Shown in pieces: positions 12,487 to 21,145 of a DNA stretch of 64,000 bases (positions are counted from its first letter, which is position 1; each line of letters opens with the position of its first letter). Source of the DNA: Acidimicrobiales bacterium (GTDB lineage: Bacteria > Actinomycetota > Acidimicrobiia > Acidimicrobiales > SHLQ01); contig JAHDCX010000007.1 in assembly GCA_020629635.1 (NCBI GenBank), positions 114,532-178,531 of the forward strand, in the 5' to 3' direction. Position numbers and translations under genes: made by a program. The notes below the pieces were generated by a model, which saw nothing but the letters and a program-made list of their open reading frames with translations, did not search any database and had not been told where the DNA came from.

Positions 12487-13740
12487 GTGTGGATTGACCG
12501 GATCGTCACCGAACTTCCGACTGGCCCAGAGATCGTCGACCTTCATCAACGGTTGACGGTGATCTCGAGCACCGACGATCGTCGGCGCCGCGATGCCTAC
12601 GAGCGCATCGTCCGTGCACTCCGTGTGCACCAGGGCACGCAGATCGAGATCCGGACCGACTACGGCGAGTCCGTCGTTGCAAGCCGCCCATCGGGCCGCC
12701 CCGCTGCGCTGATCGACGCCACCACCCATGCCCCCATCCCCCACGATCGTGGAGGCCTCGGCATCATCGGCCAGGTCAACGACCCTCACGCGATGGAGGG
12801 GCACCTCGCGACGCTCCACGTCACGCCGTTGTCACTCCAACAGCGCGCCCACGACGACGCTGCGGCCATCGACCTCGCGCAGCGCCCCCTCGATCAGCTC
12901 TGGGAGGTCGCCATCCAGCTCCAAGCCGATCGGGACAAGCTCAACACGGCGATCAACAAGCACTCGGACCTCGACGCGGCGGCGCGTGAACGACAGAGCC
13001 GCGAGGCCTCGGTCGATGAGTTTCTCGCCCAGCAACAGGAGTCGGCCAAGAAGGCACAGCTGTTCTTCATCGTCGCTGGTGTGGTCGCGCTGCTCGGCGT
13101 CGCGTCGGTTCTGCTGATCAACACCTTGCTCGGGCTTTTGATGATTCTCGCGGGAGCGGGTGTGGCGGTCACCGCCTGGTACATCGGCCAAGAAGCCGAG
13201 GAGCTCGACGAGGAGCTGCCCGACACTGCGCTCGGCGTCCAGCTCGGGCGGGTCGACGAACTCTTCGACTCGGTGTCGGCCGGCAGAAACCAACGGTCCG
13301 CACAAGAAACCCTCCACGTCAACGAGCAGCGGTGGGCAGAACTCGCCGGCCCGAATGCCGATCCGATGGTCCTGCTCCGAGAGCGGACCCGAATCGAAGA
13401 GCTCGCCAACAACATTCGATTCATCGCAGACGTTCCCGCTCCCGCCGAGGCCGACCCGACGATTCTGCTCGGCTTTGCGTCACTGCTCGCCGAGTTGTCT
13501 CGCCGCTTTCCCGCCGAACGAGTGCCGCTGCTCATCGACGACCTCTTCGTCAATGTGCACCCGGCATATCACGGCGCACTTCGAGAGCTCATCGTGCGGG
13601 CATCGCATCGCCGCCAGGTGGTGGTCGAGACCGCCGACCTCGACGCCTGCACCTGGGCGGCGACCGAGGCCATCGCCGGCAACGCACTGCTCATCACCGA
13701 CCAAAGCGTCGCAACCGACGCGGGTACCGCCGCTGCGTGA
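12487..13740 (+). CDS. membrane-anchored coiled-coil protein with degenerate ATPase-like ends
   Basis: 417 residues from a GTG start; I do not recognise a named family. Residues 130-190 are charged and helical, probably coiled coil. Residues 191-233 hold two adjacent membrane spans, and a second charged helical region follows. The C-terminal part contains VPLLIDDLF and QVVVETADLD, which look like the Walker B and following strand of SMC/ABC-type ATPases. The N-terminal strand LTVISSTDD sits where a Walker A would be but lacks GKS/T. This suggests an SMC/RecF-like architecture with a membrane hairpin and no nucleotide-binding loop. No obvious ribosome-binding site precedes it. Confidence 0.75.
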   Translation: MWIDRIVTELPTGPEIVDLHQRLTVISSTDDRRRRDAYERIVRALRVHQGTQIEIRTDYGESVVASRPSGRPAALIDATTHAPIPHDRGGLGIIGQVNDPHAMEGHLATLHVTPLSLQQRAHDDAAAIDLAQRPLDQLWEVAIQLQADRDKLNTAINKHSDLDAAARERQSREASVDEFLAQQQESAKKAQLFFIVAGVVALLGVASVLLINTLLGLLMILAGAGVAVTAWYIGQEAEELDEELPDTALGVQLGRVDELFDSVSAGRNQRSAQETLHVNEQRWAELAGPNADPMVLLRERTRIEELANNIRFIADVPAPAEADPTILLGFASLLAELSRRFPAERVPLLIDDLFVNVHPAYHGALRELIVRASHRRQVVVETADLDACTWAATEAIAGNALLITDQSVATDAGTAAA

Positions 13741-13764
13741 GCCACCCAGGAGTAGCCTCGCGGA

Positions 13765-14280
13765 GTGGACATCCGTCTCGCTGAACTTCGTGACGCCGAG
13801 GCCATCGCCGCGATCTACAACGTCGAGGTCCTCGAATCGACGGCGACCTTCGACCTCCGCCCGCGGACGCTCGACGAACAGCGCACCTGGCTGCTGGAGC
13901 GATCCGGAGCCCATGCGGTGATCGTGGCCGACGATGATGGCGACATCGTCGGTTTTGCGTCGTTGTCGCCCTTTCGTGCTCGGCCGGCGTACTCGACAAC
14001 CGTCGAGAACTCGATCTATGTGCACCGAGGTCACCGACGGCGCGGCATTGCGCTGGCGCTGATGGACGAGCTGATCACCACGGCGCGCCAGCACGGATTC
14101 CACTCGATGATCGCGAGAATCGCGGACGGCCAGCCCGCCTCCGTGGGCCTCCACGAGGCGGTCGGCTTCACGCTTGTGGGTGTCGAACGCGAGGTCGGCC
14201 GCAAGTTCAACCGTTGGCTCGACGTGTCGGTCATGCAGTTGCTGCTCGAGCCCACCGCCGAACCTCCGCAGGTCGACTAG
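13765..14280 (+). CDS. GNAT family N-acetyltransferase, phosphinothricin acetyltransferase-like
   Basis: 171 residues, GTG start. The GNAT fold is clear: IRLAELRDAEAIAAIYN at the N-terminus, the strand IVGFASLSPF, and acetyl-CoA motif A as VHRGHRRRGIALALMDEL. A C-terminal motif (VGLHEAVGFTLVGVEREVG) follows. The pattern YNxEV, TFD and FRxRPAY resembles the Pat/Bar subgroup, which acetylates the amino group of phosphinothricin, methionine sulfoximine or similar. The actual substrate is unknown. It starts 24 bases after the preceding gene and may share its transcript. Confidence 0.85.
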   Translation: MDIRLAELRDAEAIAAIYNVEVLESTATFDLRPRTLDEQRTWLLERSGAHAVIVADDDGDIVGFASLSPFRARPAYSTTVENSIYVHRGHRRRGIALALMDELITTARQHGFHSMIARIADGQPASVGLHEAVGFTLVGVEREVGRKFNRWLDVSVMQLLLEPTAEPPQVD

Positions 14281-14293
14281 TTTCACTGGCCGA

Positions 14294-15082
14294 ATGCGAA
14301 TCCTCATCGTTGGTGAAGGCAAGAGCGGAACAACGGCGCTGCTCCGAAGCGTGTCGAGCGCGTTCGGCGACCCCGACGAAGTCTTCGAACCTGCCGACAT
14401 CTCGACCCTCGACGACAACGGACCGGTGGTCGTCAAGAAGTTGCTGCACACCTGGACCGACGCCGAGACCGAGGTGCTCGACCGTTTCGACAAGCGGATC
14501 TACATCGTGCGCGATGTGCGCGATCGGCTGATCTCGCATCTGCTCTACGACGCATACAACCGCGGCCCCTACATGGAGGCCGACAAGCAGCAGCAGTGGC
14601 TTTCCCTGCTCGAACGCAAGGCCGACGATCCCACCCAGATCTCGTTCACGCGCCTTCTCGATGTCTGGTGGCGGTTGTCCGGGACCGATCTGATGACCAC
14701 GACGTTTCGGATCATGAGTCGCGGAATGGCCTTCAATCGGTTGGTCGGTGAGCGCTTCGAGACGATCCACTACGAGGACTACGTCGATGGACGGGTCGAC
14801 GCCCTCGAGGCATACCTCGAGCGTTCGGTCAAGCCCGGCGAACTCCGACCAGACGAGCATCGGGTGCGCCGCTCAAAGGGTCATGGCGCGTGGCGGCACT
14901 GGTTCGTGAAGGGCGACGTGCGCACTTTTCGGGCGATGATGAGCCGCCCCATGATCGCCCACGGATACGACCATCGCGACTGGACGCTGGCGGCACAGCC
15001 GACGGTCGAGCGCGCAACCAGCGCCGACTACGTCCGTCGCCTGTTCGCGAATCCTGGGCCGATCAATCCCGAAAGTTCGTGA
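14294..15082 (+). CDS. sulfotransferase-like protein
   Basis: 262 residues starting at ATG 14294. The N-terminal P-loop-like GEGKSGTTAL (residues 7-16) matches the 5'-phosphosulfate-binding loop of PAPS-dependent sulfotransferases. YIVRDVRDRLISHLLYD matches the 3'-phosphate-binding segment. Transfer of sulfate to a small molecule, lipid or glycan is the family role; the acceptor is unknown and no pathway partner is adjacent. It lies 13 bases after the acetyltransferase gene, and its last 20 bases overlap the convergent yajQ. Confidence 0.75.
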   Translation: MRILIVGEGKSGTTALLRSVSSAFGDPDEVFEPADISTLDDNGPVVVKKLLHTWTDAETEVLDRFDKRIYIVRDVRDRLISHLLYDAYNRGPYMEADKQQQWLSLLERKADDPTQISFTRLLDVWWRLSGTDLMTTTFRIMSRGMAFNRLVGERFETIHYEDYVDGRVDALEAYLERSVKPGELRPDEHRVRRSKGHGAWRHWFVKGDVRTFRAMMSRPMIAHGYDHRDWTLAAQPTVERATSADYVRRLFANPGPINPESS

Positions 15083-15551
15083 ACTGCAGCGGAATGCCGT
15101 AGTCGCCTTCCTTCAGCGCCGCAATGACCTCCTGAAGGGCGTCGCGCTTCTTGCCGGTGACCCGAAGCTGATCGCCTTGGGTCGACGACTGGATGCCCTT
15201 GACCCCAAGGCCTTTGATCGCCTTGTTCAGCTCTTTGGCCTTGTCCGACGCAATGCCGGACTGCAGCGTCGCCGATTGCCGGACGGTGTTCCCTGACGCG
15301 TGCTCGACCGTCCCGTAGTCAAGCACCTTGAGCGACACCTTCCGCTTCACCAGCTTCTCCTCGAGGACCTGGCGGAGCGCCGAGAGTCGATCCTCGCTGA
15401 TCGAGGCCAGGGAGATGTCGGTGTCACCGAGCTCGACCGAGGAGTTCGTGTTCTTGAAGTCGAACCGCTGCGAGACCTCGCGGGCCGCTTGGTCGACGGC
15501 GTTTCGGACTTCCTGCATGTCGACTTCGGAAACGACATCGAACGATGGCAT
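15063..15551 (-). CDS. yajQ: YajQ family nucleotide-binding protein
   Basis: 162 residues starting at MPSFDVVSEVDMQEVRNAVD, the usual start and length of this family. Two ferredoxin-like halves are visible, with RFDFKNTNSSVEL in the first and GLGVKGIQSSTQGDQLRVTG in the second. Members bind nucleotides and, in some bacteria, cyclic di-GMP; function here is by family only. It lies behind tRNA-Tyr and a hairpin on the same strand and overlaps the convergent sulfotransferase gene by 20 bases. Confidence 0.94.
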   Translation of the reverse strand: MPSFDVVSEVDMQEVRNAVDQAAREVSQRFDFKNTNSSVELGDTDISLASISEDRLSALRQVLEEKLVKRKVSLKVLDYGTVEHASGNTVRQSATLQSGIASDKAKELNKAIKGLGVKGIQSSTQGDQLRVTGKKRDALQEVIAALKEGDYGIPLQFTNFRD

Positions 15552-15584
15552 GACGGGTCCTCTCGAGCGGCGAAGCGTTGGCGA

Positions 15585-15609
15585 CCCGGGACGTTCTGGA
15601 CGTCCCGGG
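15585..15609 (-). terminator. hairpin between tRNA-Tyr and yajQ
   Basis: Perfect ten-base inverted repeat CCCGGGACGT / ACGTCCCGGG with a five-base loop, 11 bases downstream of the tRNA-Tyr 3' end and 33 bases ahead of yajQ. It lacks a U-tract; it may be a tRNA 3' processing or termination hairpin. Confidence 0.4.
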
Positions 15610-15620
15610 CGCTCGTCGCG

Positions 15621-15702
15621 TGGGCCGGGGTGGATTTGAACCACCGTAGGCAATGCCGACGGGTTTACAGCCCGTTCCCTTTGGCCACTCGGGCACCGAC
15701 CC
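15621..15702 (-). tRNA. tRNA-Tyr (GTA)
   Basis: 82-base type II tRNA on the minus strand. The acceptor GGGTCGG pairs with CCGGCCC, T8 is present and the discriminator is A. The anticodon stem ACGGG/CCCGT encloses CTGTAAA, giving GTA. A long variable arm is followed by T-arm GGTGGTTCAAATCCACC. Confidence 0.96.
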
Positions 15703-15757
15703 TCGGGTCGTAGAGGTTACGCCCTCCGCCAAGAACGTCCAACCAGCGACGCGTCGC

Positions 15758-16645
15758 TCATCGCCAGGTACCGCTTCGCAGCGCAGCAATGCGGGCTTCG
15801 GTCGGCGGGTGTGTGGAGAACATTTTGCCGAATCCGCCGAGTCCGCCGATGTCGTTGCGGAGCTCTTCTTTGAGCGGATTGATGATGTAGTTGGACGCCT
15901 GCGCCGGATTGACGTGCAGGGGCGAGCGGCGGCCCGCAGCAATCTCGATCTTCTCGAGCGCCTGCGCCAGAGGCTCTCCGTCACCCATCAATCGTGCGGC
16001 TGACGCATCGGCCTGGAACTCCCGGCTTCGACTGATCGCCGACCGGATCATCACGGCGGCGGTGGGCGCCAGGATGGCGAGCGCAAGTGCGGCGAGCGGG
16101 TTGCCGTCGTTGTTGCCCCGACGACCGCCGTACATTCCACCCCACATCGCCATACGAGCGAGGAACGTGATCGCCATGCCGACCGCCGACGCAATGGAGC
16201 CAATGAGAATGTCTCGGTTCTTGATGTGTGCGAGTTCGTGAGCGAGCACACCACGAACTTCGTCCCAGTTCATTTGCTGGAGCAGGCCATGGGTGACGGC
16301 GACGGCGGCATTTTTCGGGTTGCGGCCGGTGGCAAAGGCGTTGGGGGCGGGGTTGGGTGAGATGTAGAGCTTGGGCATCGGCATCTCGGCGCGGGTGGTC
16401 AGATCCTCCATGATCTCCCAGTACTCGGGGAACTGGTTTCGGTCCGCAGGTTGCGCCTTTGCCGAAGCGATGGCGATTCGATCGCTGAACCAGTACGAAC
16501 CGCCGACCATGGCGAGACCGATGATGAGGCCGAGCGTCGCCCCCGATCCGCCACCGAGGGCAAACCCGAACAGGACGAAGAGACCGCCGAGCAACGCCAG
16601 AAGGGCGACGGTCTTGGAGGTGTTCTTGAATGCGGCTTCGCTCAT
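15758..16645 (-). CDS. htpX: zinc metalloprotease HtpX (M48 family)
   Basis: 295-residue membrane-bound protease for quality control of membrane proteins. Two N-terminal hydrophobic spans (about residues 12-50) precede the HELAH zinc motif at residues 136-140. Two further membrane segments follow, then the third-ligand region [13 protein letters not shown]. The length and the [20 protein letters not shown] block fit HtpX. It stands alone on the minus strand, 55 bases downstream of the tRNA-Tyr region. Confidence 0.95.
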   Translation of the reverse strand: MSEAAFKNTSKTVALLALLGGLFVLFGFALGGGSGATLGLIIGLAMVGGSYWFSDRIAIASAKAQPADRNQFPEYWEIMEDLTTRAEMPMPKLYISPNPAPNAFATGRNPKNAAVAVTHGLLQQMNWDEVRGVLAHELAHIKNRDILIGSIASAVGMAITFLARMAMWGGMYGGRRGNNDGNPLAALALAILAPTAAVMIRSAISRSREFQADASAARLMGDGEPLAQALEKIEIAAGRRSPLHVNPAQASNYIINPLKEELRNDIGGLGGFGKMFSTHPPTEARIAALRSGTWR

Positions 16646-16690
16646 GATGGCTTCTCCAACGGTTCTGGCCTCATCACTATTCCATCAGGA

Positions 16691-17542
16691 TCATGAGGGA
16701 AGCGGAACCCAATGCTCGTGGTCGTTGGGCACGGTCGGGAATCGTTGATGATTCCAGTCGTCCTTGGCGTGATCGATCCTGCCCGGATCGCTGTGCACGA
16801 AGTTCCACCAGATCGTTCGCGGACCAACGGGCTGGCCGCCAATGACGAGCGCCCTGCCCCAGCCGCCGATCTCGACGTCCCCGGGCTCGACGACCGCGAG
16901 GTGGCCGGGAGCGAGGGTCGTCCCCGCTACCGTGACCTCGCCTTCGAGGGGTAGCACGGCGCGCTCGGGGTAGCGTGCATCGAGGCGGATCTGCCCGCTT
17001 CCGTCGAGCGTCAGGTCGGCGAGGACGAGTGGTGACGACACCGGAACCGGCGATTCGTCGCCCCAACCCGACCCCGCCACGAGGCGAAGCGTCGCCGCGC
17101 CGAGTTTGGCGATCGGCAGCTGCTCTCGAGGGGTGTGGGCAAAGAAGGGTTCGGTGTCTTCGGCGCCATCGGGGAGCGCAATCCAGATCTGTGCCCCTCG
17201 AATCAGCTGTGATCGCCCGATGTCGTCGGGGTGGGACCGTTCGGTGTGGGTGACGCCGGCCCCCGCGGTCATCCAGTTGACGTCGCCGGGTTCGATCGTC
17301 TGCACGGCGCCAGTCGAGTCTCGGTGGACCATTCGCCCATCCACGAGGTATGTCAGCGTCGAGATCCCGATGTGCGGGTGGGCATCGACGTTCATGCCCT
17401 GCCCGGGTGGGATGACCTCAGGACCCATCAGGTCAAGAAAGATGAATGGTCCAACGGTGCGCCGCTTCGCGTAGGGGAGCACTCGCCGGACGGTGCTGTC
17501 CCCGAACGACCGCTCACGGGGCGGGATCAGCAGCTCGATCAT
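16691..17542 (-). CDS. pirin family protein
   Basis: 283 residues from ATG 17542, which has GAGG eight bases upstream; a GTG nine bases earlier is an alternative. It is a bicupin of the pirin family. The first cupin contains GPFIFLDLMGPEV, the metal-binding DAHPHIGI histidines and GVTHTERS; the second cupin is less conserved, as usual. Some bacterial pirins oxidise quercetin and others bind metabolic enzymes; its role here is unknown. It lies downstream of acs, separated by a 45-bp palindrome. Confidence 0.92.
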   Translation of the reverse strand: MIELLIPPRERSFGDSTVRRVLPYAKRRTVGPFIFLDLMGPEVIPPGQGMNVDAHPHIGISTLTYLVDGRMVHRDSTGAVQTIEPGDVNWMTAGAGVTHTERSHPDDIGRSQLIRGAQIWIALPDGAEDTEPFFAHTPREQLPIAKLGAATLRLVAGSGWGDESPVPVSSPLVLADLTLDGSGQIRLDARYPERAVLPLEGEVTVAGTTLAPGHLAVVEPGDVEIGGWGRALVIGGQPVGPRTIWWNFVHSDPGRIDHAKDDWNHQRFPTVPNDHEHWVPLPS

Positions 17543-17562
17543 TCGGACCACCTCATCGGGCT

Positions 17563-17607
17563 TCTGTGGACCGCAGACCCCGGATCGTGCGGCTCAGTGT
17601 CCACAGA
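17563..17607. repeat. 45-bp palindromic element, copy 1 (REP-like)
   Basis: The outer arms TCTGTGGAC (17563-17571) and GTCCACAGA (17599-17607) are perfect inverted repeats. The inner CCGCA/TGCGG also pairs. Two more 45-bp copies with the same arms occur at 55999-56043 and 56426-56470. This copy begins four bases after the acs stop codon. It has no T-tract, so it is closer to a REP-type repeat than a classical terminator. Confidence 0.8.
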
Positions 17608-17611
17608 TGCC

Positions 17612-19606
17612 CTAGTTCTCGTCGCTGTCGGCGGCGCCGGCACGGATCGCTTCGACGACGGTCTCATCGGCGAGGGTCGTCGTATCGCCGAGCGTCTTAC
17701 CTTCGGCCACGTCTCGGAGCAGCCGGCGCATGATCTTTCCCGAACGGGTCTTCGGGAGATCTGGCACGAGGTAGACGTCTCGAGGTCGGGCGATCGGCCC
17801 AAGCTTGGTGGCCACGTGCGCTCGCAGTTCGGCCCGCAACTCGTCCGTCGGCTCCGCTCCCCCGACGAGGATCGTGTATCCGACGATCGCCTGACCGGTC
17901 GTGTCGTCGGCGGCGCCGACGACGGCTGCTTCGGCGACGGCGTCGTGGTCGACGAGCGCCGATTCGACCTCGGTCGTCGAAATCCGATGGCCGGACACGT
18001 TCATCACATCGTCGACGCGACCGAGGAGCCACAGATAGCCATCGTCGTCGAGCTTGGCTCCATCGCCAGCGAAGTAGCGGCCTTCGAACCGGCTCCAGTA
18101 CGTATCTTCGTACCGTTCGGGATCGCCCCAGATGCCACGCAGCATCGATGGCCACGGCTTGGTGATCGTGAGGTAGCCGCCGCCCGATTCGACCGGGTTG
18201 CCGTCGTCGTCGACGAGCTCGGCGAAGACACCGGGGATCGGATGACACGCCGAACCGGGCTTGGTGGTTGTCACCCCGGGGAGTGGCGTGATCATGTGGC
18301 CGCCGGTTTCGGTCTGCCACCACGTGTCCATGATCGGCAGCGACTCGTTGCCGATGTTCGTGTGGTACCACATCCACGCTTCGGGATTGATCGGCTCGCC
18401 GACCGTGCCCAGGACCCGAAGGGTGCTGAAGTCATAGCCCTCGAGTTCGCCGACCCCCCACTTCATGAACGTTCGGATGGCGGTGGGCGCCGTGTAGAAC
18501 TGCGTGACGCCATAGCGGGTGATGATGTCCCAGAGGCGACCCTTGTGCCAGCCCGCCCGATCGTCGCCGTCACGGTCGTCGGCACGCGGGGTGTCTGGCG
18601 TGCCTTCGTACATGACGCTCGTGCAGCCGTTGGTGAGCGGCCCGTACACGATGTAGCTGTGCCCGGTCACCCAGCCGATGTCGGCGGCGCACCAGTACAC
18701 GTCGGTGTCGGGGTGGACGTCGAAGGTGTACTTGTGGGTGAAGGCCACCTGAGTGAGATAGCCGCCCGTCGTGTGCATGATGCCCTTGGGCTTTGCCGTC
18801 GTGCCCGAGGTGTAGAGGAGATACAGCAGCTGCTCGGCGTCCATGGGTTCGGCCGGGCAGTCGGCGGCCACGTCGGCCATGAGCTCGTGCCACCAGTGGT
18901 CGCGTCCGTCGGTCATCGTCACGGCGATGTCGCACCGGTTGACCACGATCACCGACTCGACGGTGTCGGCGCCCGCATCGAGCGCCGCGTCGACATTCAC
19001 CTTCAGTGCTGATGGCGCGCCACGCCGATAGCCGGCATCGGCCGTGATCACCATGCGAGCGTCTGCGTCCTCGCAACGGTCCTTGATCGCGTCTGGCGAG
19101 AACCCGCCGAAGATGACCGAGTGGGCCACCCCGATTCGACTACACGCCAACATGGCGATCGGCAGCTCGGGAATCATCGGCATGTAGATCGCGACCCGAT
19201 CCCCCTTCTCGAGGCCCTGCCCCTTGAGCACGTTGGCAAACTTCTGCACGTCGCCGAGCAGCTCGGCGTAGGTGATCGTGCGGGTGTCGCCGGGCTCACC
19301 TTCCCAGTGGTACGCGACCTTGTCGCCCTTGCCGGCGGCGACATGGCGGTCAAGGCAGTTCTCGCTCATGTTGAGCTGTCCGTCGCTGAACCACTTGGCG
19401 AAGGGGAGCTCCCATTCGAGGACCGTGCTGAAGTCCGTCTGCCAGGTCAACAGTTCTCGCGCCTGGCGAGCCCAGAACGCTTCGAAGTCCGCATTTGCCT
19501 CGTCGTAGAGCGACGAGTCACTCGTCAGCGCGGATGCCTGGAAGTCAGCCGAAGGTGGGAACGTTCGATCCTCGACCTCGTATACCTCGATCGCCGGCTC
19601 GGCCAT
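17612..19606 (-). CDS. acs: acetate--CoA ligase (acetyl-CoA synthetase)
   Basis: Converts acetate, ATP and CoA to acetyl-CoA via acetyl-AMP; 664 residues, the usual length. The adenylate-forming signature is YTSGTTAKPKGIMHTTGG, with WWQTETGG, then GHRISTTEVESAL. The C-terminal catalytic lysine is Lys624 in PKTRSGKIMRRLLR, the site inactivated by acetylation in characterised Acs enzymes. The N-terminal ACS domain is present. It stands alone with a palindrome directly after its stop. Confidence 0.97.
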   Translation of the reverse strand: MAEPAIEVYEVEDRTFPPSADFQASALTSDSSLYDEANADFEAFWARQARELLTWQTDFSTVLEWELPFAKWFSDGQLNMSENCLDRHVAAGKGDKVAYHWEGEPGDTRTITYAELLGDVQKFANVLKGQGLEKGDRVAIYMPMIPELPIAMLACSRIGVAHSVIFGGFSPDAIKDRCEDADARMVITADAGYRRGAPSALKVNVDAALDAGADTVESVIVVNRCDIAVTMTDGRDHWWHELMADVAADCPAEPMDAEQLLYLLYTSGTTAKPKGIMHTTGGYLTQVAFTHKYTFDVHPDTDVYWCAADIGWVTGHSYIVYGPLTNGCTSVMYEGTPDTPRADDRDGDDRAGWHKGRLWDIITRYGVTQFYTAPTAIRTFMKWGVGELEGYDFSTLRVLGTVGEPINPEAWMWYHTNIGNESLPIMDTWWQTETGGHMITPLPGVTTTKPGSACHPIPGVFAELVDDDGNPVESGGGYLTITKPWPSMLRGIWGDPERYEDTYWSRFEGRYFAGDGAKLDDDGYLWLLGRVDDVMNVSGHRISTTEVESALVDHDAVAEAAVVGAADDTTGQAIVGYTILVGGAEPTDELRAELRAHVATKLGPIARPRDVYLVPDLPKTRSGKIMRRLLRDVAEGKTLGDTTTLADETVVEAIRAGAADSDEN

Positions 19607-19653
19607 GCTGATTCCCCCTCGTCATGAATGCGTGGGGAAATCGTAGTGTGCGC

Positions 19654-19917
19654 TCAGGAAGCGAGCCGAAGTGCAGACTGGCCGGACTGCACGCGATTCT
19701 GCACGAAGGTCCGGTCGAGGCCGGTTTCGTCGACCAGGATGTCGATGTCCTCGTCGCGGAGGTACTCGGGATGGTCCCGTCGGACCAGGGCGACGAGCTC
19801 GACGTACGCCTGAACGAGTTCTTCGCCCGTCCGGGCGGGGGCCAAGCCAACCGAGTACTGGCCGATCGAGAGATCCATGACGTTGACTTCGAGCGGAGTA
19901 CGTGTCGGCTGCGTCAT
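19654..19917 (-). CDS. small hypothetical protein
   Basis: 87 residues if started at MTQPTRTPLEVNVMDLS (ATG 19917); a shorter start at MDLSIGQYSVG is possible. No membrane span. The C-terminal half (HPEYLRDEDIDILVDETGL, then FVQNRV) looks like a small helical, perhaps helix-turn-helix-like domain. I do not recognise a family. Codon use is GC3-rich like its neighbours, which supports coding. It lies 47 bases upstream of acs on the same strand, so the two may share a transcript. Confidence 0.55.
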   Translation of the reverse strand: MTQPTRTPLEVNVMDLSIGQYSVGLAPARTGEELVQAYVELVALVRRDHPEYLRDEDIDILVDETGLDRTFVQNRVQSGQSALRLAS

Positions 19918-19992
19918 ACAGAGACCATAACGACGACGGCCCGCCACGTCTTGAGAAATTTCACCTCCCGTAACGAAATGGGGCCGATCGCC

Positions 19993-20127
19993 TCAGTCCG
20001 CGGTCGCCATGCCACGAGGCGTCGACGAGAGGTGTGGGTTCGTTGGGCGCCATGGTCTCCGTCCTGGGAAGAGCCACCACATGATGACCGCCCATCCGAA
20101 GGCGAACGGGGCGGCGAACAACGGCAC
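19993..20127 (-). CDS. 44-residue small membrane protein, coupled to midA
   Basis: GTG start at 20127 with AGGTG just upstream; that AGGTGA also contains the midA stop, leaving only four bases between the genes, so translational coupling is likely. The product is MPLFAAPFAFGWAVIMWWLF followed by a basic, proline-rich tail ending ATAD: one membrane span with an aromatic patch and a short cytosolic tail. Too small for reliable family assignment. Support is the frame, start, coupling and composition; it could still be chance. Confidence 0.45.
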   Translation of the reverse strand: MPLFAAPFAFGWAVIMWWLFPGRRPWRPTNPHLSSTPRGMATAD

Positions 20128-20131
20128 GATG

Positions 20132-21145
20132 TCACCTGTTGGGACTTGACCCCGGCCATTCGAGGACGGTGAAGGAGCCGAGGCCGCTCGGGTCGGTGAG
20201 GGCGGCGGCCTCGTTGATGCGGCTCCTCGCCTTGAGCGCCTCGAGATCGCCGAGGTGCGCCCGCTCTTCCCAGACTCGGCGACCCGCCTCGACGAGCGCA
20301 TCGATCCCGTGCTCGCGAAGCCAGCTCGCCTGGTCGATCTGTCGGTTCGGCGGGCCGACCGATCGAAAGAGCTGCGGCAGATCGACATCGACGGTGATGT
20401 CTTGCGTCCCGAGCGCGACGAGGGGCTCTCTGCCACGATCGTGACCCCGATACGTTCGAATTTCCACGTCGGCACTGTCTTGTCGCGCATAGTCGATCAC
20501 GACCAGACGGCCTTCGGTGAGCAACGTATGTGCAGCGCTCACCCACTCCCCCGCCGCACGCTGTGAGACGACGACATCGGCACCGACGTTGATCGGAGGA
20601 CCGGCGGTGACGACGAGCCGATCATCCTGGAGGTCGACCAGCGCCGCGTGGGCCTGGCCGTCGTGGCGGACTACTGGTGAGAAGGCGAGATTGTCGAGCA
20701 ACTCGTTGGCGATGACGACGCCGATGACCGGCCCGGCGGGCAGGGTGTCGACGGAGTCGATCCCGGCCGGGTGCATCGCACGCTGCGTCGCACTCACCTC
20801 AACCGCCACGTACCGCATCGCCTCCCGGCAGCGCGGATCGGCGGCCAGGATCGCCCGTGCCAAGGTGCCCGGGCCCGCCCCGCCCTCGATCACATGGAAC
20901 GGGTCCGGTCGACCCAACCGCTCCCATTCGGCGTCCAGCATCCGGGCGACGACCGCGCCGAACAGCGGCCCGACCTCCGGGCTGGTGATGAAGTCTCCTC
21001 GCCGGCCGGCGTGCCCACTCGCAGCGTAGAAACCATGCTCAGGGTCGTAGAGCGCGCGGCGAACGACCTGCTCGTACGGCAGTGGGCCCGTGCTCTGGAT
21101 CTCCGACCGGATGATCCGGTCGAGCGGGGTGAGCGAGTCGCTCAG
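20132..21145 (-). CDS. midA: MidA/NDUFAF7-like SAM-dependent arginine methyltransferase
   Basis: Class I methyltransferase of the MidA/DUF185 family. In mitochondria the homologue NDUFAF7 dimethylates an arginine of complex I subunit NDUFS2 (NuoD). The SAM-binding motif is EGGAGPGTLARAIL; the family signatures YDPEHGFYA and GDFITSPEVGPLFG are present. These conserved N-terminal signatures lie upstream of the first ATG (20941), so the true start must be earlier, but no ATG, GTG or TTG is available in frame. I propose CTG at 21145, overlapping the nuoN stop, with GGAG seven bases upstream (337 residues). It directly follows the 11-subunit nuo cluster. Confidence 0.85.
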   Translation of the reverse strand: MSDSLTPLDRIIRSEIQSTGPLPYEQVVRRALYDPEHGFYAASGHAGRRGDFITSPEVGPLFGAVVARMLDAEWERLGRPDPFHVIEGGAGPGTLARAILAADPRCREAMRYVAVEVSATQRAMHPAGIDSVDTLPAGPVIGVVIANELLDNLAFSPVVRHDGQAHAALVDLQDDRLVVTAGPPINVGADVVVSQRAAGEWVSAAHTLLTEGRLVVIDYARQDSADVEIRTYRGHDRGREPLVALGTQDITVDVDLPQLFRSVGPPNRQIDQASWLREHGIDALVEAGRRVWEERAHLGDLEALKARSRINEAAALTDPSGLGSFTVLEWPGSSPNR

